DNA of 64,000 bases, from the NCBI GenBank assembly GCA_010405405.1, contig MU004246.1:186001-250000 (forward strand), written 5' to 3'. Made by a program: the position numbers and the translations under genes. Source of the DNA: Microthyrium microscopicum. Taxonomy: Eukaryota > Ascomycota > Dothideomycetes > Microthyriales > Microthyriaceae. Shown here in pieces: positions 1-13,918 of the stretch. How positions within the stretch are numbered: position 1 is the first letter of the stretch; the number at the start of each line of letters is the position of its first letter. Below the pieces are notes generated by a model. That model was not told where the DNA came from. It made no database searches and saw only the letters and a list, made by a program, of their open reading frames with translations.

Positions 1-3000
1 AGTTGTATTATAGATTTAACTAATTAGTATTTAGTAATACTATCCTTAATTAAGATTAGTATTACTAAAGGTACTAGTAAATTTATAAATACTAACTAGA
101 GTAATATAAATTTAGTATTATTTACTAGAATAAAGACTACTTAGAGGCCTAAGCTTTGCCTTATAGTATTTTTCTTAGATCCATAGAGGCATTTATACTA
201 CTTCCTCTTTACTAACTATAAATTATACTTACCTTATTTCTTATTAATCTATATTTGTTAAATTTATTAAATTAGTTCTAATTTATTAAGAAATACTATA
301 TTATTTAGCTACGTATTACTATAAGTAAGGCGCTACTTATTCCTAGTCTTAAACTAGTATTCTTAAGTAACTCTTATATTGCTTATAAACGTAGTAGCGT
401 TAGTATTTAAAGCTATTTAATTTTACTCTACTATAGCGAAAATAGCTGCTTCGCTAAGAAGCTAGTCGTCCTAAATGTAGGAACTAATTAATAGTCTATT
501 ATTACGTTAACGCTATAGTAAGAGAGTATTCTAGTAGTTAAATCTATTAAAAAGTTACCTTTATTGCTTAAAGTAGCTTTAGATAATAAAGACAAAGAAT
601 TTTTCTATTAGAATACTTAAGTTAGTATTAATATTTAATAACCTTATAAGATCGTTACTAAACTATTAACTATAGTACCTATTACGCTAGTAAGCGTAAT
701 AAAAGAGCTAAGATTAAAAGGTAAAGAGGTATTAACTTTTAGTATTATTATTAGTAGTTTACTAAATAAAGGCGTGTTAGAAGCAAGATTACCTATTAAT
801 ATTCACTACTAGTTAGAATCGCTAATACGTAAAAAAGAATCTTATAACGTTCTTATATTATTTTTACTCTACCTACCCTTAGAACTAGTAGACTTTAATA
901 GTGAAGTTACCTTACTTACTAGTATAAAGCTTTTATTTATATAGGTATTATATAAAGTAGGACTAGAGGTAGGAAAGTAGATATTAGTAGTTCTTTAGGA
1001 TAATTTTAATAATTTTATTACTCTCTAGAAATATTATATATTAATATTTAATAATAAGCATCTAGATTAATATATTAAGTTTATAGAAGAAGATTAATTC
1101 TTTAAATAATTATATACTACGTTAGCTATTAATTAAACTATAGTATTATATTATTAGTTTGCTTAAAAATTTTAAGATTAGCTAATAGAAGAATTTATAA
1201 ATATTAATATAGAAGTAGGTTAATTAGGTAAATTAGTAGATATATTATAGAAAGAGGTAGCTACTTATTAGTAAATAATAATAGATCTTAAAGCACTTAC
1301 TAGCTAAATTCACTATAATTATAAGTTAGCGCTAACTATTACTTATTTAAACGAATAAGCTATTCTTACTAAATTAGTAAAAAAGCGTAATATTAATTTA
1401 TAATATTATAAGTTAGTTATTAATCTTTACTATTAAATCTAAGAACTTAAGGATAGACTTTAGATAAATTTAAACTAAGTCTACATTAACCTAAATAATT
1501 TAAAAGATAATATCTTTTTAGGTTACTCTATACTATAAGCGATATATTTAGTAGTTTTATACTTATAGCTTTAAGCTTAAGAAATACGCTATATCTTACT
1601 ATTATTAATAGTTAATAGTAGTTTCTTAGTAATACTTATAAAGTTTAAAGAATCTAGTAATTTTAAAGATAAACTTATATACTATAAATAGTAGAAAAAG
1701 AAAATATTAAATATACTTCTTAATAAGAACGTATATCTTTATATCTTTACTAAAAAGAAGAAGATTAAGTTTATTTATATCTATTATATTAGCCCTACCT
1801 ATAGTATTATAGTTATATATAAAGGTTATAAGTTAAAAGACCTTTATAGTACTATAAAAGAGATATAGGTAGATCTAAATAAATATTATTACTTTAAGAA
1901 CGCTTTTAAAGATACTAAGGTATAGTTAAAGTCCTTAAATACTAAAATAAAAGATATAGAAGGTTTTTAAGCCTTTATTAGCTACTTCTTAATGAATTTA
2001 GTAGATATAGAATTATCTAAGCGTAAAAAGATTATTAAATTATAAGATCTTATTAATTATAAGTTTATAGACTTATTAGTAGGCTAGTATTTTAATAGCT
2101 TTATTATATTTTATACTTAACTTTATCTAGTTATACGCTAAATTAACTATAAGCCTATAGCTATAAATAATAATTCTTATAGCTATAATAATAATTAGTT
2201 TACTAATAAAGGGGCCTAAAATAATAAAATTAGTAATATTAATTATTCTATAGATGTCTTTAACGCCTTAAAAATAAATAAACGTTGCGTTTATTATAAT
2301 TAAAAGGGTCATTACTACTTTAATAAGACTACTCTATATAAAGATTAGGAATCCTTATCTAATAATAAGATTAAAGCCTTAGTTATACTTTTAGTAGTAA
2401 TGTTCGTAAAAGTTTAAAAAGAATAGTAATTCTCTATAGAGGATGTTATTAAGGATAATAACTATTAGTCTTTAAACTAGATACTTTTTTGCTAAGCTAT
2501 AAGAAGGAGCTAAATAAAATTAAAGTATATAATAAAAGAAAGAAACGCGCCTTTAACGCTATAACTAAGCGCGTAAAGAAAATATTCTATTAATATAATA
2601 AGGAATAGCGCTAAAATACTAAGAAAGCTAAGAAGATATTTCGTTAAGTAAAAAAAGACTATAAGAATATTAAAGAAAAAGCTTAAGAGAAAACTAAGAA
2701 AATACTTAGTTACCTTTATTAGTATATTTAGTACTTTAAGTATAAAGATGCTATTTATAAGGAATATATCTCTTTAGTATATTTATACGCTATTTATATC
2801 TTACTAGCCTTTATTATACTAGTAGCATAGCCTTAAGATATTAAATAGAAAGATCTTATTATTAGATTATAATAGACTACTATTAGCTTAGTATTTATAT
2901 TATAATATTTAACCTACTTTAATACTAATATTTTAATTAATACTAGTAGCGGCACAATAAGTATTATTAACCCTTATTATCTTTAATAATATAGTATTCC

Positions 3001-6000
3001 TACTTTTTAACTTATATATCTATACTTAGTAATACTTACTAATAGTAAGTTAGTATCTATAGTTAATAAAGCTACTATTCTTAACTTATATATTAAATAT
3101 TATATTAAGTAAATTAGCTATTTTATTATAAAAGTAGCCTCTTATAATCTAATCTTAAGAGCACCCTAACTAAATTAATATAAAGTTAATCTATATAAAG
3201 GTTTAAGAATATTAATCTTTTATAGCATAAAATATATTATAAATTATATTATATTATAATATTTAATTATTATAAACCTAAAAGGACGATCTATAAACTT
3301 AGAATTACCTAAAAAATTAGATATTACTTTTATATTTATAGTAGCGTTTAAAAAACTAATAAAGTATAAAGACGCTATAGTTAATATATTCTAGCCTAAA
3401 GATTTTAATAATAAAAAAGAAAAGAAACCTCTTAATAGTAATAAAGATAATAATAACAAATTTACTATAAACCTTGCTATATATATTATATTAAAGAAAG
3501 ATTATTTTAAATAGTAAGATAAGTAAGATCGCCCTTACTTATTAAAAGAGGAAATCTTAAAACTTATCTTAGAACGTTTTTATTAATATTTTAAAATCTT
3601 TAATCTAAAGCGTTTAAATATTCTTGCACCTTATTATAGTAAATATAACTACGCTATTAACCTTATTCTTAATGTTAAAATTCTAAAATACTAACTTATA
3701 TTAATATTACTAAAATAAGCCTTAGTTATTTAATAATATATTAAGAGTTTACTTTAGCGTAGTTTTATTATAAGTTTAAAATCTTAATATACTATACTTA
3801 TGCTTTACGTAAGTAAGCTAGGAAAAGGCATCTATGTCTATATTAATTACTATGGGTTAAATAATATTACTATTAAAAATAGTAATATTCTATTACTTAT
3901 TAGCGAGACGCTTATACGCCTTATAAAGGCAAAGTATTACTCTAAGTTTAATATTATTACTACCTTTAAACGTATCTATATTAAACTTAGAGATAAATAT
4001 AAGATAGTATTCTTAATACGCTATAGCCTATTTAAGTTTAAAGTGCTATCTTTTAGCTTTATAAGGAAACTAGGGATATTCTAAGTATATATTAATTATG
4101 CGCTAATATAGTTTTTAGATAATTTTATAATTATTTATTTAGATAATATTCTAGTATTTAGTAAGACATTAGAAAAATACGACACTTATATATATTTAGT
4201 ACTAGACGTATTAGAACGTATAGGCTTATTCCTTAATATTAAGAAGTTAGAGTTTACTATCTAAGAGGTAAAATACCTTAGTTTAATTATTACTATAGAA
4301 AGTATTAAGATAGACTCCTTAAAGGTTAATGCTATAATTAACTAGGAATAACTAAGTTATCTTAAGAATATATAGGCGTTTCTTAAATTTACTAACTTCT
4401 ATTAATAATTTATCTTTAATTACTTTACTATAATAGTACTATTAATAAATCTTACTTAGAAGGATACTCTAGTTATATTCCTTTAAGACTCTAATAGGCT
4501 TAAAGAACAAGCTTTTAAGAAGCTAAAAGTAGACTTTATTAGTATACTAATTTTATAATACTTTAATTATACTAAGGAAACTTAAATAGAGATAGACGTA
4601 TTAGATTAGGCTTACGCTATTATATTATTATAAAAAGATATAAATAGTAATTTAAGACTAATTGCCTTCCTCTCTAAGAAAATGTTACTAGTAGAATATA
4701 ATTATAATATTTATAATAAAGAACTACTTATTATTATCTACGTTTTTAAGGAGTAGGAATTTAAGTTATTTAGCACTAAAGATATTATAAAAGTATTCTT
4801 AGATTATTAGAATCTTTAAATCTTTATAAAGACTAAGAAGCTTATACGCCATTAAATACGTTAGGCTAAATTCCTATTATAATTCTACTTTTTAATTAAA
4901 TACCACCCTAGTAAGAATAATAGCAAAGCTAACGCTTTAATCTAAAGATTATAAGACGTATTATAAAGTAATAAAGACCTATAAGTTAAGTAATAGTATT
5001 AACTACTCTTATTCTTATATTAATTTAGTACTAAACAAGCTATTAAGCTAGCTATAATCCTTATTAACCTAATTACCTTATTCTTTATATAGATAGCTAT
5101 ACTTACGTTAAATAAGCTAAATGTTATTATAGTAGGAAAGTCTAATTTAGAACTTATTATAGAGAGCTCTTAGAATAAAGCTCTAGCTAGTTTAGATAAT
5201 TTACTACTAATTAATACTAAATCCCTAGATTTTAACTTAGAGCAGTTTATATAGAAAGTAATAAAGATAAGTAAGAAAGATAAGTTACTAATTACAATTT
5301 AATTAGTAAAGGTATAAAAAGATTACTTCTTGCCCTTTAGAGTGCTAGATTAAGATTAAATTAAATTAATAGATTATAAAGCTCTGCTAAATAGTACTAT
5401 CCTTTATTAATAAAAATTATTTATACTAATAACGTATTTATAAAATAAAGTAATAAAATAGGCATATTAATATAAAGTTATAGGCTATAGAGAAACTATA
5501 ACGACCTACTACTACCTTTAATAAGATTACTAGTAGCTAAGAATGTTAGAATATATTAAGAAATATATTAAAGGTTATTACTATATCTTTTTAAAGCTAG
5601 TACGCTAAAAGAAGTAAAGGCTTCTTTATTTATTCTCTCTACTAGATTAGGCCTAGTCTAATATCTTTATAGACTTTACTATTTTACTATTATGCTATAC
5701 TTATTAGGGTATAGTTTACTAGTATATTATAGTTATTATTAATTATTTAACGTAATTATAATAGTTTATTATTTTTTTAAGTCTTTTAGTAGAAATAATA
5801 GTTATAGCATTTATTAATTAAGTATAGAAGCTATATAGTTAGCTAAACTCTATCCTTTTAGATTAAGGAACTTAATTTATATCTACTTTTTAGGGTCACC
5901 TATGTAAACGTATAGGTATTATATTAAGATTAAGTACTACATAGTATTTAGAGTCTAATAGCATTACTAAAATAACTATTACTACCTTAAAATAGTATCT

Positions 6001-7080
6001 TAGATTCTTTATTAATTAAGATTAGGATAATTAGGTAGCCCTATTATTATTTACTAAATTTGTAGTAAATTTTGCTATAAATATTACTACTAATTTTATA
6101 CTTTTTAAGGTATAAAATAGTTTTCTACTAAAATTAGGATTTAAGTCTACTTATTATTTACTATTTAAAGCGTCGTACGCTTTTATTATAGTGTATAAAG
6201 AAGTTATTGTTACTAATTAAGTATAGAATAGTTAAGAGAAGCTTTATAAGTTCTTAAAGGAGTAATTAGTATAGGCTTAGGCTTAATAAAAGCTTTATGC
6301 TAATAAATATTAATATTTAGTATTAGATCTTTATCCTAAGGACTAGGTATAACTTAACGTTTAAAATTATAATATAACTTATCTTTTAAAAATACTTAAT
6401 AGTAAAAGCGCTAGTTTCTTTAAGGTATTACGTAAGATTAATAAAGTAACCTATAAATTAGATCTTTCTAAATTAATAAAGATATACTTAGTATTCTATA
6501 CTTAGCTATTATATTTAATTAATAATAATATATACCTATTATAGGAATTAAACCTACCTTTAGTAGTTATTAGTAAAAAAGAAGGTAAAGAAAAATAGCT
6601 TATTAATACTATTATTAATAGTAAATAAAATAATAAAAATAAAAATAAAATACTTAAATATAAAATTAAATAAATAGGATTTTATAATAAAACTTAGTAG
6701 CCTTAGAAGAATGCTATTAATATACCTAATACTATATTAGAATTTTATAGGCTTTATCCTTAGAAGCTTAGTCTATACCCTTCTTAGTCCTTACTAGTAA
6801 ATAAAGTTAAAGAAGAAGATTATAATATTAATAGACTACTTGCGAATTAGGATTATATAGTATAAAAAGCGTTATATTTATTTATTTTATTAATAGTATT
6901 ATATCCTTAGTTTAGTTTTTAATTTACGTTACTAAAGAGATTATAGAATACTATAAACTAGCTTAAATAGATATCCTCTTCTTTATTAAATAGATTTAGA
7001 TAGTACTAAGGTAAGTAGATAGTATATTACTATATTCCTTAGTAGTAATATATATAAAGGAGTTTTATATTTATATAAAC
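1..7080 (+). mobile_element. Fossil Ty3/gypsy-type LTR retrotransposon, heavily RIP-degraded
   Basis: This is a long, extremely A+T-rich stretch in which CA and TG dinucleotides are rare and TA is very common, the footprint of RIP. Family resemblance on the plus strand follows gypsy order: a gag-like region with a CCHC-knuckle-like patch near 2.28-2.35 kb, an aspartic-protease-like patch near 2.93-3.0 kb, reverse transcriptase about 3.56-4.5 kb (clearest at 3,800-4,084), an RNase H-like part about 4.55-4.95 kb, and integrase about 5.3-6.3 kb. RT before integrase points to Ty3/gypsy rather than copia. The element is broken, with dozens of interruptions, and cannot be active. The left end lies outside the window and no LTR pair was recognised, so LTR divergence cannot date it. 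It is old, or has passed through one or more rounds of RIP. Confidence 0.85.
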
Positions 7081-7135
7081 TAGCCTAGCCTAGCCTAGAT
7101 TAGCCTAGATTAGACTAGAATAGATTAGATTAGGA
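7081..7135. repeat. Degenerate pentanucleotide tandem repeat (TAGNN)11
   Basis: Eleven consecutive 5-bp units all begin TAG, with TAGCC and TAGAT the commonest. The tract lies between the gypsy-type and copia-type fossils. It is probably a simple repeat decayed by C-to-T change from TAGCC-like units. It is not a canonical TTAGGG telomere array. Confidence 0.75.
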
Positions 7136-7139
7136 TATA

Positions 7140-10100
7140 GCCTATAAGGTCTATTTTAGAAGGAGGAAGTTATATAAGGAATCCTTATAGGTTTAGTATT
7201 ATAGTATTTAGATACTAAAATCTAATCCTATAGATAAGATCTCTTTATCCTATTTAGGGTTAATATATCTAAGAATATCCTAGGCTTCTACTTCTTTATA
7301 TTTATAGCTATATCTCTAGATCTCTTCTCTCTATACTTAGATCCTACAATACTAGCTACTTTCTACTCGCCTATTGCGCCCGTTAGCTCCTTATATATAT
7401 ACTAAGATAGTTCCTCTAAATTAGAGGTATCTCTAAAATAGTCTACTAAACTAAAGGAATAAGCTATAATAACTTAATATAGTAGTAATATTTCTATCTT
7501 CTAATTAAAGTAATATTAAAGATATTAGTCCTTATAAAAAATTAAATATTATTTCTAAGTATACTATATAAACTCTATAAAAAGATTACTTAAAATAGTA
7601 ATTACTAAAGATCTTTCTATAGTAGTTATATTAAAGAATAGTAATAACTAGTATATTTAGATTAACTTTATAAAATAGTAGATATATACTTTAAATATTT
7701 AGAATTATATTAATCTAAAAGGAACTAGTTTTCTTCTAAAAGAACTAGTACGCCTATTTAAAATATACTTAGTAGAACCTACTATTTCTTAAGTATCTAT
7801 AAAGAATAGTAAAGATTAACTTACTTAAATAGTAAAGTTAATTCTTACTTAAGAATATAATATTCTACTATAAATATATAATTTAAACTATTAGGAGTAC
7901 TAAGATATTAAAAACGCTATAATTAAAATTAATAACTTCCTAAATAAAATAGTATCTAAAAGTTTTTAAAACTATATTACTAATATCTTTAAGGCTTAAG
8001 ATATACTTTAAGTACTTTAGAAAGGTATTTATCTTTTCTAAATTAGTATAATCTTAAAGCTAGATAAAGAATCTAATACCTTAAGGAAAAAGTATAAATA
8101 ATAAGAACTATAACTCTAGCTAACTTACTAAATATTCCTTTAAAGAGAAAGTTCTCTTTATAATAAGGATAGAATCTTTAAAAAATAGCTTATAAATATC
8201 TTTATAGACGCTACTTAAGCTCTTTATCTTAGTACCTAGATATAGTTTACTTATTATTATATAGAAGGTAAATAACTTACTCTTTTAGAATATATTAAGA
8301 AGTATTAAATTATCTATAGTAAGGAAACTATACTAGTATTATAATCTAATATTACTTTTACTACTACTCTTAATAGAAAGACTTAAAAAGAGATATTTTA
8401 ACTTAAGAAGACTTCCTTAATTATAAATACTTATTAATCTTTTTTAATATCTAAATTATAAAGTTCTTAAAAGGATAGAAAAATAACTTCTCTTTATCTT
8501 TATAATAAGATAAAACTCTATAATAATTACTTTTATTTTTAACTTAATAAACGTCTAAATAGATAGTATTCTAACCTTAAAGTAGAAGCTAAAGTTAAAA
8601 AAAGCCTTAAGAATCCTATACTTAAAACTAAAGTTAATTATATTCTCTAAGGAGAGTAAAAATAAAAGTATAGTAATAATAACTAATTACTTAAACTAAT
8701 TAAATATATAGGTATTAGAATAGTAGTTATAAAAGTTATAATATTTATAGTAGTTAAGATATCTTCTAATAAAAGATTTATTTTAGATTCTAGAGTAGAT
8801 ATATATATTTATAATAATAAATTCTACTTTAAAATATATAAAAGTATTCTTAGTTCTTTAATTTATAGTAAGGTCTCTTTATAAGTTATAAGATATAGCA
8901 ATATAAATATTACTATTTTAGGCCTTAAAAGATACTAAATAGTTACTCTCTATAATATTACTTATATACTTAGCTTTTATAAGAATCTAGCTTCCTATTA
9001 TAAGATAAAAGCTATAGGATATTACTAAAATAATGAAATAGGCTAGATTAGATATATTAAAATAAGAAAGCTTTTAGCTAAGATTATCCTTTCTAACGTT
9101 TACTTCCTTTTTAAAAATAATCCTTACTATATCTTCCTTATAATATTATTACTTCTTTATACTTCTATAGCTTCTATATCTAAATAGTATTAATAGATAA
9201 GTTATATTAATAAAGCTATAGTATCTTATATAGAATACGCTATTAAAGGCATAAAAATTACTTTAAACGTTATCTCTTTTAGAGATACTAAAAATAATAA
9301 CTATTTCTATAAAATCTATATTAAAATAAAGTAAAAGAAATAAATCTCTTATTAACTAATAGATTTAGGCTTAAAGCTCTTTAAGAAGCTTTATATTAAT
9401 CTAATTTAGGTTAAGAAAGGCTATAATAATAATTACTAAATTATCTATGCTTACTATATTATTATAAAGTTCTATCTATTAGAAACACTTCTTTAAAAGA
9501 TATAAAAGAACTATATTTAATTTCTACGCTACGTGCTTACTATTATTAAGAATATAGGTTATAAAGTAAGTAATATTAAATATAAAGTCTTTTAAATCTA
9601 TAGAGATTATAAAGCTATAATAGGTAAGAAATAGAATAATAAGATTTAGCTAAATAGTATTATTAAAGAACTATCTATACTCTATACTACTTTATAAAAT
9701 AGTCTTATAAAAGTATTAGGATAAATCTTAATATTTATTATAAAGATACTAAAATAATATAGTAGCCTTTTAAATATATTATAGCCTAAACTTACTTACT
9801 TAGTAGTCTATCTACTTAATAGAATTCTAAAGAAGTAGCTAAACTAAAGAATATCTTTTAAGATAGTATTTAAATAAGTATTAAATCTCTTATTAGTCTA
9901 AATTATTAGCTTAAAAGCCTATATTTATAATCCTAATATTCTAAAGCTTAAGAAGCTTTAATCTTACTTAATTAAAGGCTAGCTAATAGATTATATTAGA
10001 AGTAATATCTTTAGAGTTTAGATTTTTATAAATAACTATATTATTAAAGTACGAAATATTATAATTAATAAAACTATTAAATTTAATATTATTATACTTA

Positions 10101-12745
10101 CTATAATTAATAACTAATTTACTAACGTATTTCTAAATATATTACTTTCTTATCTTAAAATAGATATTAGTAGTAGTATATTTAACTTATAAGAAGCTAA
10201 ATAATAGCTTAATTAAAATTAGGAAGTATAGAATAATTAATAGTAAGAATAAAATAGCTATTAGACTTCTAAAAATAATTCTAATTAACCTATATTTAAT
10301 AACTAGCTAATAATACTTAATCTTATATTATTACTACTATCTTAGCCTTCTTTATAATACTTAATACCCTCTATAAGTCTATTACCTATTTAAGATTATA
10401 CTAAATTAAGAAAGAATACTTTAAAAAATCTTACTCTTATAATTCTACTAGTATTACTACTAGCTACCTTAATAACTTATTTAAAATAATAATATATTAC
10501 TAAGTATAAATAAGAGATCTAAGCCTCTTAAAATATCTCTATATACGCTATAAGAAGTAGTTATATTTTATAATTCTTAAGAACTACTAATCTAGTACTT
10601 TATAAACCTTACTTTTTTACTTTATTATATTATACGTTCTCTATAGCTTTAATTTAATATTACTATAAAAGAGATATATTAGAATTACTAAAAATATAGT
10701 CTAAAATAATAAAATACTTTAATTAAGACTAGTATTTTTTAGCTATTAGAATTAAGATTAAAATACTTTAGAAATAAGGTATATTTAAAGAAGTCTATAC
10801 TCCTTAAACTAATAAGCCTATTTTATTCTTAAAGTAGGTATTCTTAAAGAAGTATAATTTAAATAGCTTTTTTCTTAAATATAAAGCTAGAATCTATATA
10901 AGAAGAAATCTATAATACTAAAATTTAGAACTAGAGATTTATATTACTACTAAAGCTTACTATATATTATATATAATTCTTACGCTAATAGCTATATTTA
11001 ATCTAGATTTTTATTAATTTAATACTATAAATACTTTTCTAAATATTATTTTAAATAAAATAGTTCTAGTTTAATACCCTAAAGGCTTTAATATCCTTAA
11101 AAAGGTCTTACTACTTTATTATACTCTCTATAAATTACTAAGATCTTTATTACTATAGTATTAGGATATAAGAGTTACCTTCTATATAATAAAGTTTAAG
11201 CCTATTCTAAAAGACTCTTACTTTTTTAAATATATTTAGTATCCTATTTTTTTCTTTTATTATATTAATAACTTTCTCCTTTTCTTACTAAAAGTATATT
11301 AAGTAAAAGTAGATAAGATAAAATATAAATTTAATATACGCTACGCTATAAGAGATTTAAGTACTTTAAAAAGCTTTCTTAATATTTAAATATTTTAAGA
11401 TTAAGCTAATTAAAAGTTTTAAATCTTATAAGACTAGTATATTAATAAAATTAATACTAAATTCTAGCTTAATATTATAAAGAAGACTAAATATATTATT
11501 TCTATTTTAAATCTTATTAAACTTATTCTAAATAAAGAATAGATATTTAAAGATTAAATCTACGCCTTCTAAATATATTATAGCTTTATAATCTACCCTA
11601 TAATAGTATATAGGTTAGATATTTATTATATAACTTTTTATTTAAGCTACTTTAATTAGAATCTTTCTAAGCTTTACTACTATAAGATTAAGAGAACTAT
11701 TCTATATTTTTAAGTAATAAAATATCTTATGCTTAAGTATTATAGAACTACTAAAGTACTTACTATTAGTAAAAAAGTATTTCTTATAGCCTATAATGCT
11801 ATATTTATAAATAATTAGAAGACTTAAAAATTAACTTAGAGCTTCTTATTTAATCTATTTAGAGAACTTATTAGCTAGTAATCTTTATAATAGAAGATAG
11901 TCTTAATATTTATAATAGAAGTAGAACTTCTATTTTTCTTAAACGCTTTAAAAAAGCTAATCTTAATCTAACGCCTCTTCTTATAGCTTAAGTTTAATCC
12001 TAATATTAAAATACTAATATTAAATAATAATACCTAAATAGTAGGTATTATAATAAAGTAGGCTTAGCTTTTATCTTCTAAATTAAAGTATATTAATATA
12101 TATTAGTTCTAGCTTTATTAAGAAGTTATAAAGAGCTATATCTTTATTAAATAGGTTCTTATAAGTAAGATACTAGTAAATAGTTTAATAAAAGCTTTCT
12201 TTTTATAAGAATATAAGAAATTTAGAAAGATACTAAATTTAGTAGATATAGAGTACTTAGTATTAGCTTAGAAAGATTCTTCTTAGAATACTATAAATAC
12301 TTTTATTACTATTATAAATTATTAAATCTTTTATATTTTTATATAAGCTAAATCTTCTATACTAAGGCTACTTAATAGTACTCTTTATTTCTTATTTTAA
12401 CTAGTTTTAATATTTTAGTAGCTTAGTCTTAGAAAACCTAAAAATTAATATTCCTTTATACTTAATACTAAGTATATCTTAAGATCTATAGGTTAGAAAC
12501 TTAAAGAGTATAATAAAAGGTTTATTCTAAACCTTAGATTTATATTAGTCTTAATCTAGGATTAAGAAGTAGAAATACTAAAATTTAGCCTTTATTAGCT
12601 ATTATATCTTTTTACCTTTTTTATCTCTTTCTATATATTACTTTTGTCTCTATTATAGCCTAAATTCTAGGCTCTAAGAAGACATGTTTTACGTCTTTAA
12701 TAGGGTATAAATACTATAGTTATTATAGTAGTTAGTTAATTAGAT
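7140..12745 (+). mobile_element. Fossil Ty1/copia-type LTR retrotransposon, heavily RIP-degraded
   Basis: The composition matches the preceding fossil, but the order of parts differs. A gag-like stretch is followed by an aspartic-protease-like patch near 8.77-8.83 kb, an integrase-like region about 9.15-9.9 kb, reverse transcriptase about 10.7-11.35 kb (copia-style patches near 11.0-11.3 kb), and an RNase H-like part about 11.95-12.35 kb. Integrase before RT is the Ty1/copia arrangement. The element is broken, with dozens of interruptions. No intact LTR pair or target duplication could be recognised by eye, so both limits are approximate. The right limit is where A+T-rich DNA changes abruptly to normal host composition, about 12,740-12,755, inside the reading frame of a host gene. 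It is old or strongly RIP-mutated. Confidence 0.85.
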
Positions 12746-13767
12746 TCTTTAATGTTCCCTTCACCGATTCTGCATTCCCTAAGCTGCACGGACCGTATTC
12801 CGTCAGATTCCTCCAAGGCAAGGCGCAAGGCTGCAATACCAGCTCCCAGGGTTTTGTAGACGTATCCAACTTTGCCATCTTCATCGAGGCGCAACGGTCC
12901 CAACGGATCCAGATTGAACTCTGCTGGGTATACTTTATTGCGTGTGTGAGCAAAAAGCTCATCCATATCAAGGTCCGGGTATACTCGATCCGGAAACAAT
13001 ACGCGCTGCTTCTTCAACCAGCGGGCACACCACACCGATGCTTGCACGACGGTCCGATTGATATCACGAACGTCTACGATCAATCCTGTCACTAGTGCTC
13101 TCACCAACGCAGTCCCAATACAACATGACACAATACAGCGCGGATCTGGATGTGTTATGTTGGAGAAGTTTGCGGCAATTTCGAAGGTCTCCTCCAGAGT
13201 GTGGGAAAGACAGAGTATGCCAAGAGGATGTGTTCGCATCAGGCTCCCGTTCGGAGCGCTCTGGAAATTGTGAATATGCCACACCTGGTATGCAAAGTCT
13301 TCGGGTCGCAGGGCATATTTGTCAAATTCCAGCACTTGGGAAGTCGTTTGTCCAAGCCCCAAGGGCATTCTGTCAAGCGCTCTAGTGCCTTGCTCAGCCC
13401 ATATCCAGAGGCGGTAAGCTACATCTCGCGGATCGAGCTTCTCATTGCGCAAATACGACAGTACGATCAGAAGTGCGTGGTCGGTATCATCTGTCCAGCT
13501 TCGTTCCGGAAAGCGAGCTCGATGTTCATCTTTGAAACGAGGAGTGACTGGTGTCACCAGCGAAAACTTCGCCTCTGGATAGGCATTTCTGGCATCCTCT
13601 CTTGTCATGAACTCCGTGTAGAGACCAATGGCATCACCGAGGGCTGAACCAAAGATGCACCCAAGAGCGCGATCGTGCATTCCTTCGAGATACAATCGAT
13701 CTTTAGGATTGCTGGGAGGTTTCTCATCTGGGATGAAAGCAGTCTCGAAGTATTGCACGTACTCCAT
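12736..13767 (-). pseudogene. ADP-ribosylglycohydrolase family gene, C-terminus lost at transposon edge
   Basis: The 343-residue frame matches the ADP-ribosylglycohydrolase (ARH/DraG-like) fold, which removes ADP-ribose from proteins or small molecules using a binuclear Mg site. Visible family features are GSALGDAIGLYTEF near residues 40-53, the metal-binding WTDDTDHALL near residues 91-100, and an NGSLMRTHPLG stretch in the middle. The second metal motif (GGDADTN-like), normally near the C-terminus, is absent. The last handful of codons run into the A+T-rich transposon block and stop there. Upstream of the first ATG the frame stays open to about 13,918 with a Lys/Thr/Ser/Pro-rich stretch but no ATG, so an upstream exon or a longer N-terminus is likely. 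With half the metal site missing, I infer an inactive remnant. Confidence 0.75.
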
Positions 13768-13918
13768 TTGGACTGACCTGGCAATTGCTGGTTTCTTTGT
13801 TGTAGTTGTGGTTGGTTGTTTTGGTTCTGATGTTACAACAGGCTTTGAGGTAGTTGCAGTTGACTTCGTGGCCTTCGATGATGCAATGGACTTCTTGCGA
13901 CTAGGAGTGATGCTTTCT

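Noticed and set aside
3800-4084. A stand-alone host gene in the A+T block
   Set aside because: It is a surviving stretch of the gypsy-type reverse transcriptase, not a separate gene.
1-12745. A+T-rich block as mitochondrial DNA, a centromere or a telomere
   Set aside because: Clear retrotransposon parts in the right order and the RIP-like base pattern explain it. No mitochondrial gene or telomere array is present. A pericentromeric location cannot be excluded but is not shown.
13058-13647. Plus-strand open frames over the ADP-ribosylglycohydrolase
   Set aside because: They are antisense to the conserved minus-strand protein and have no family signature.
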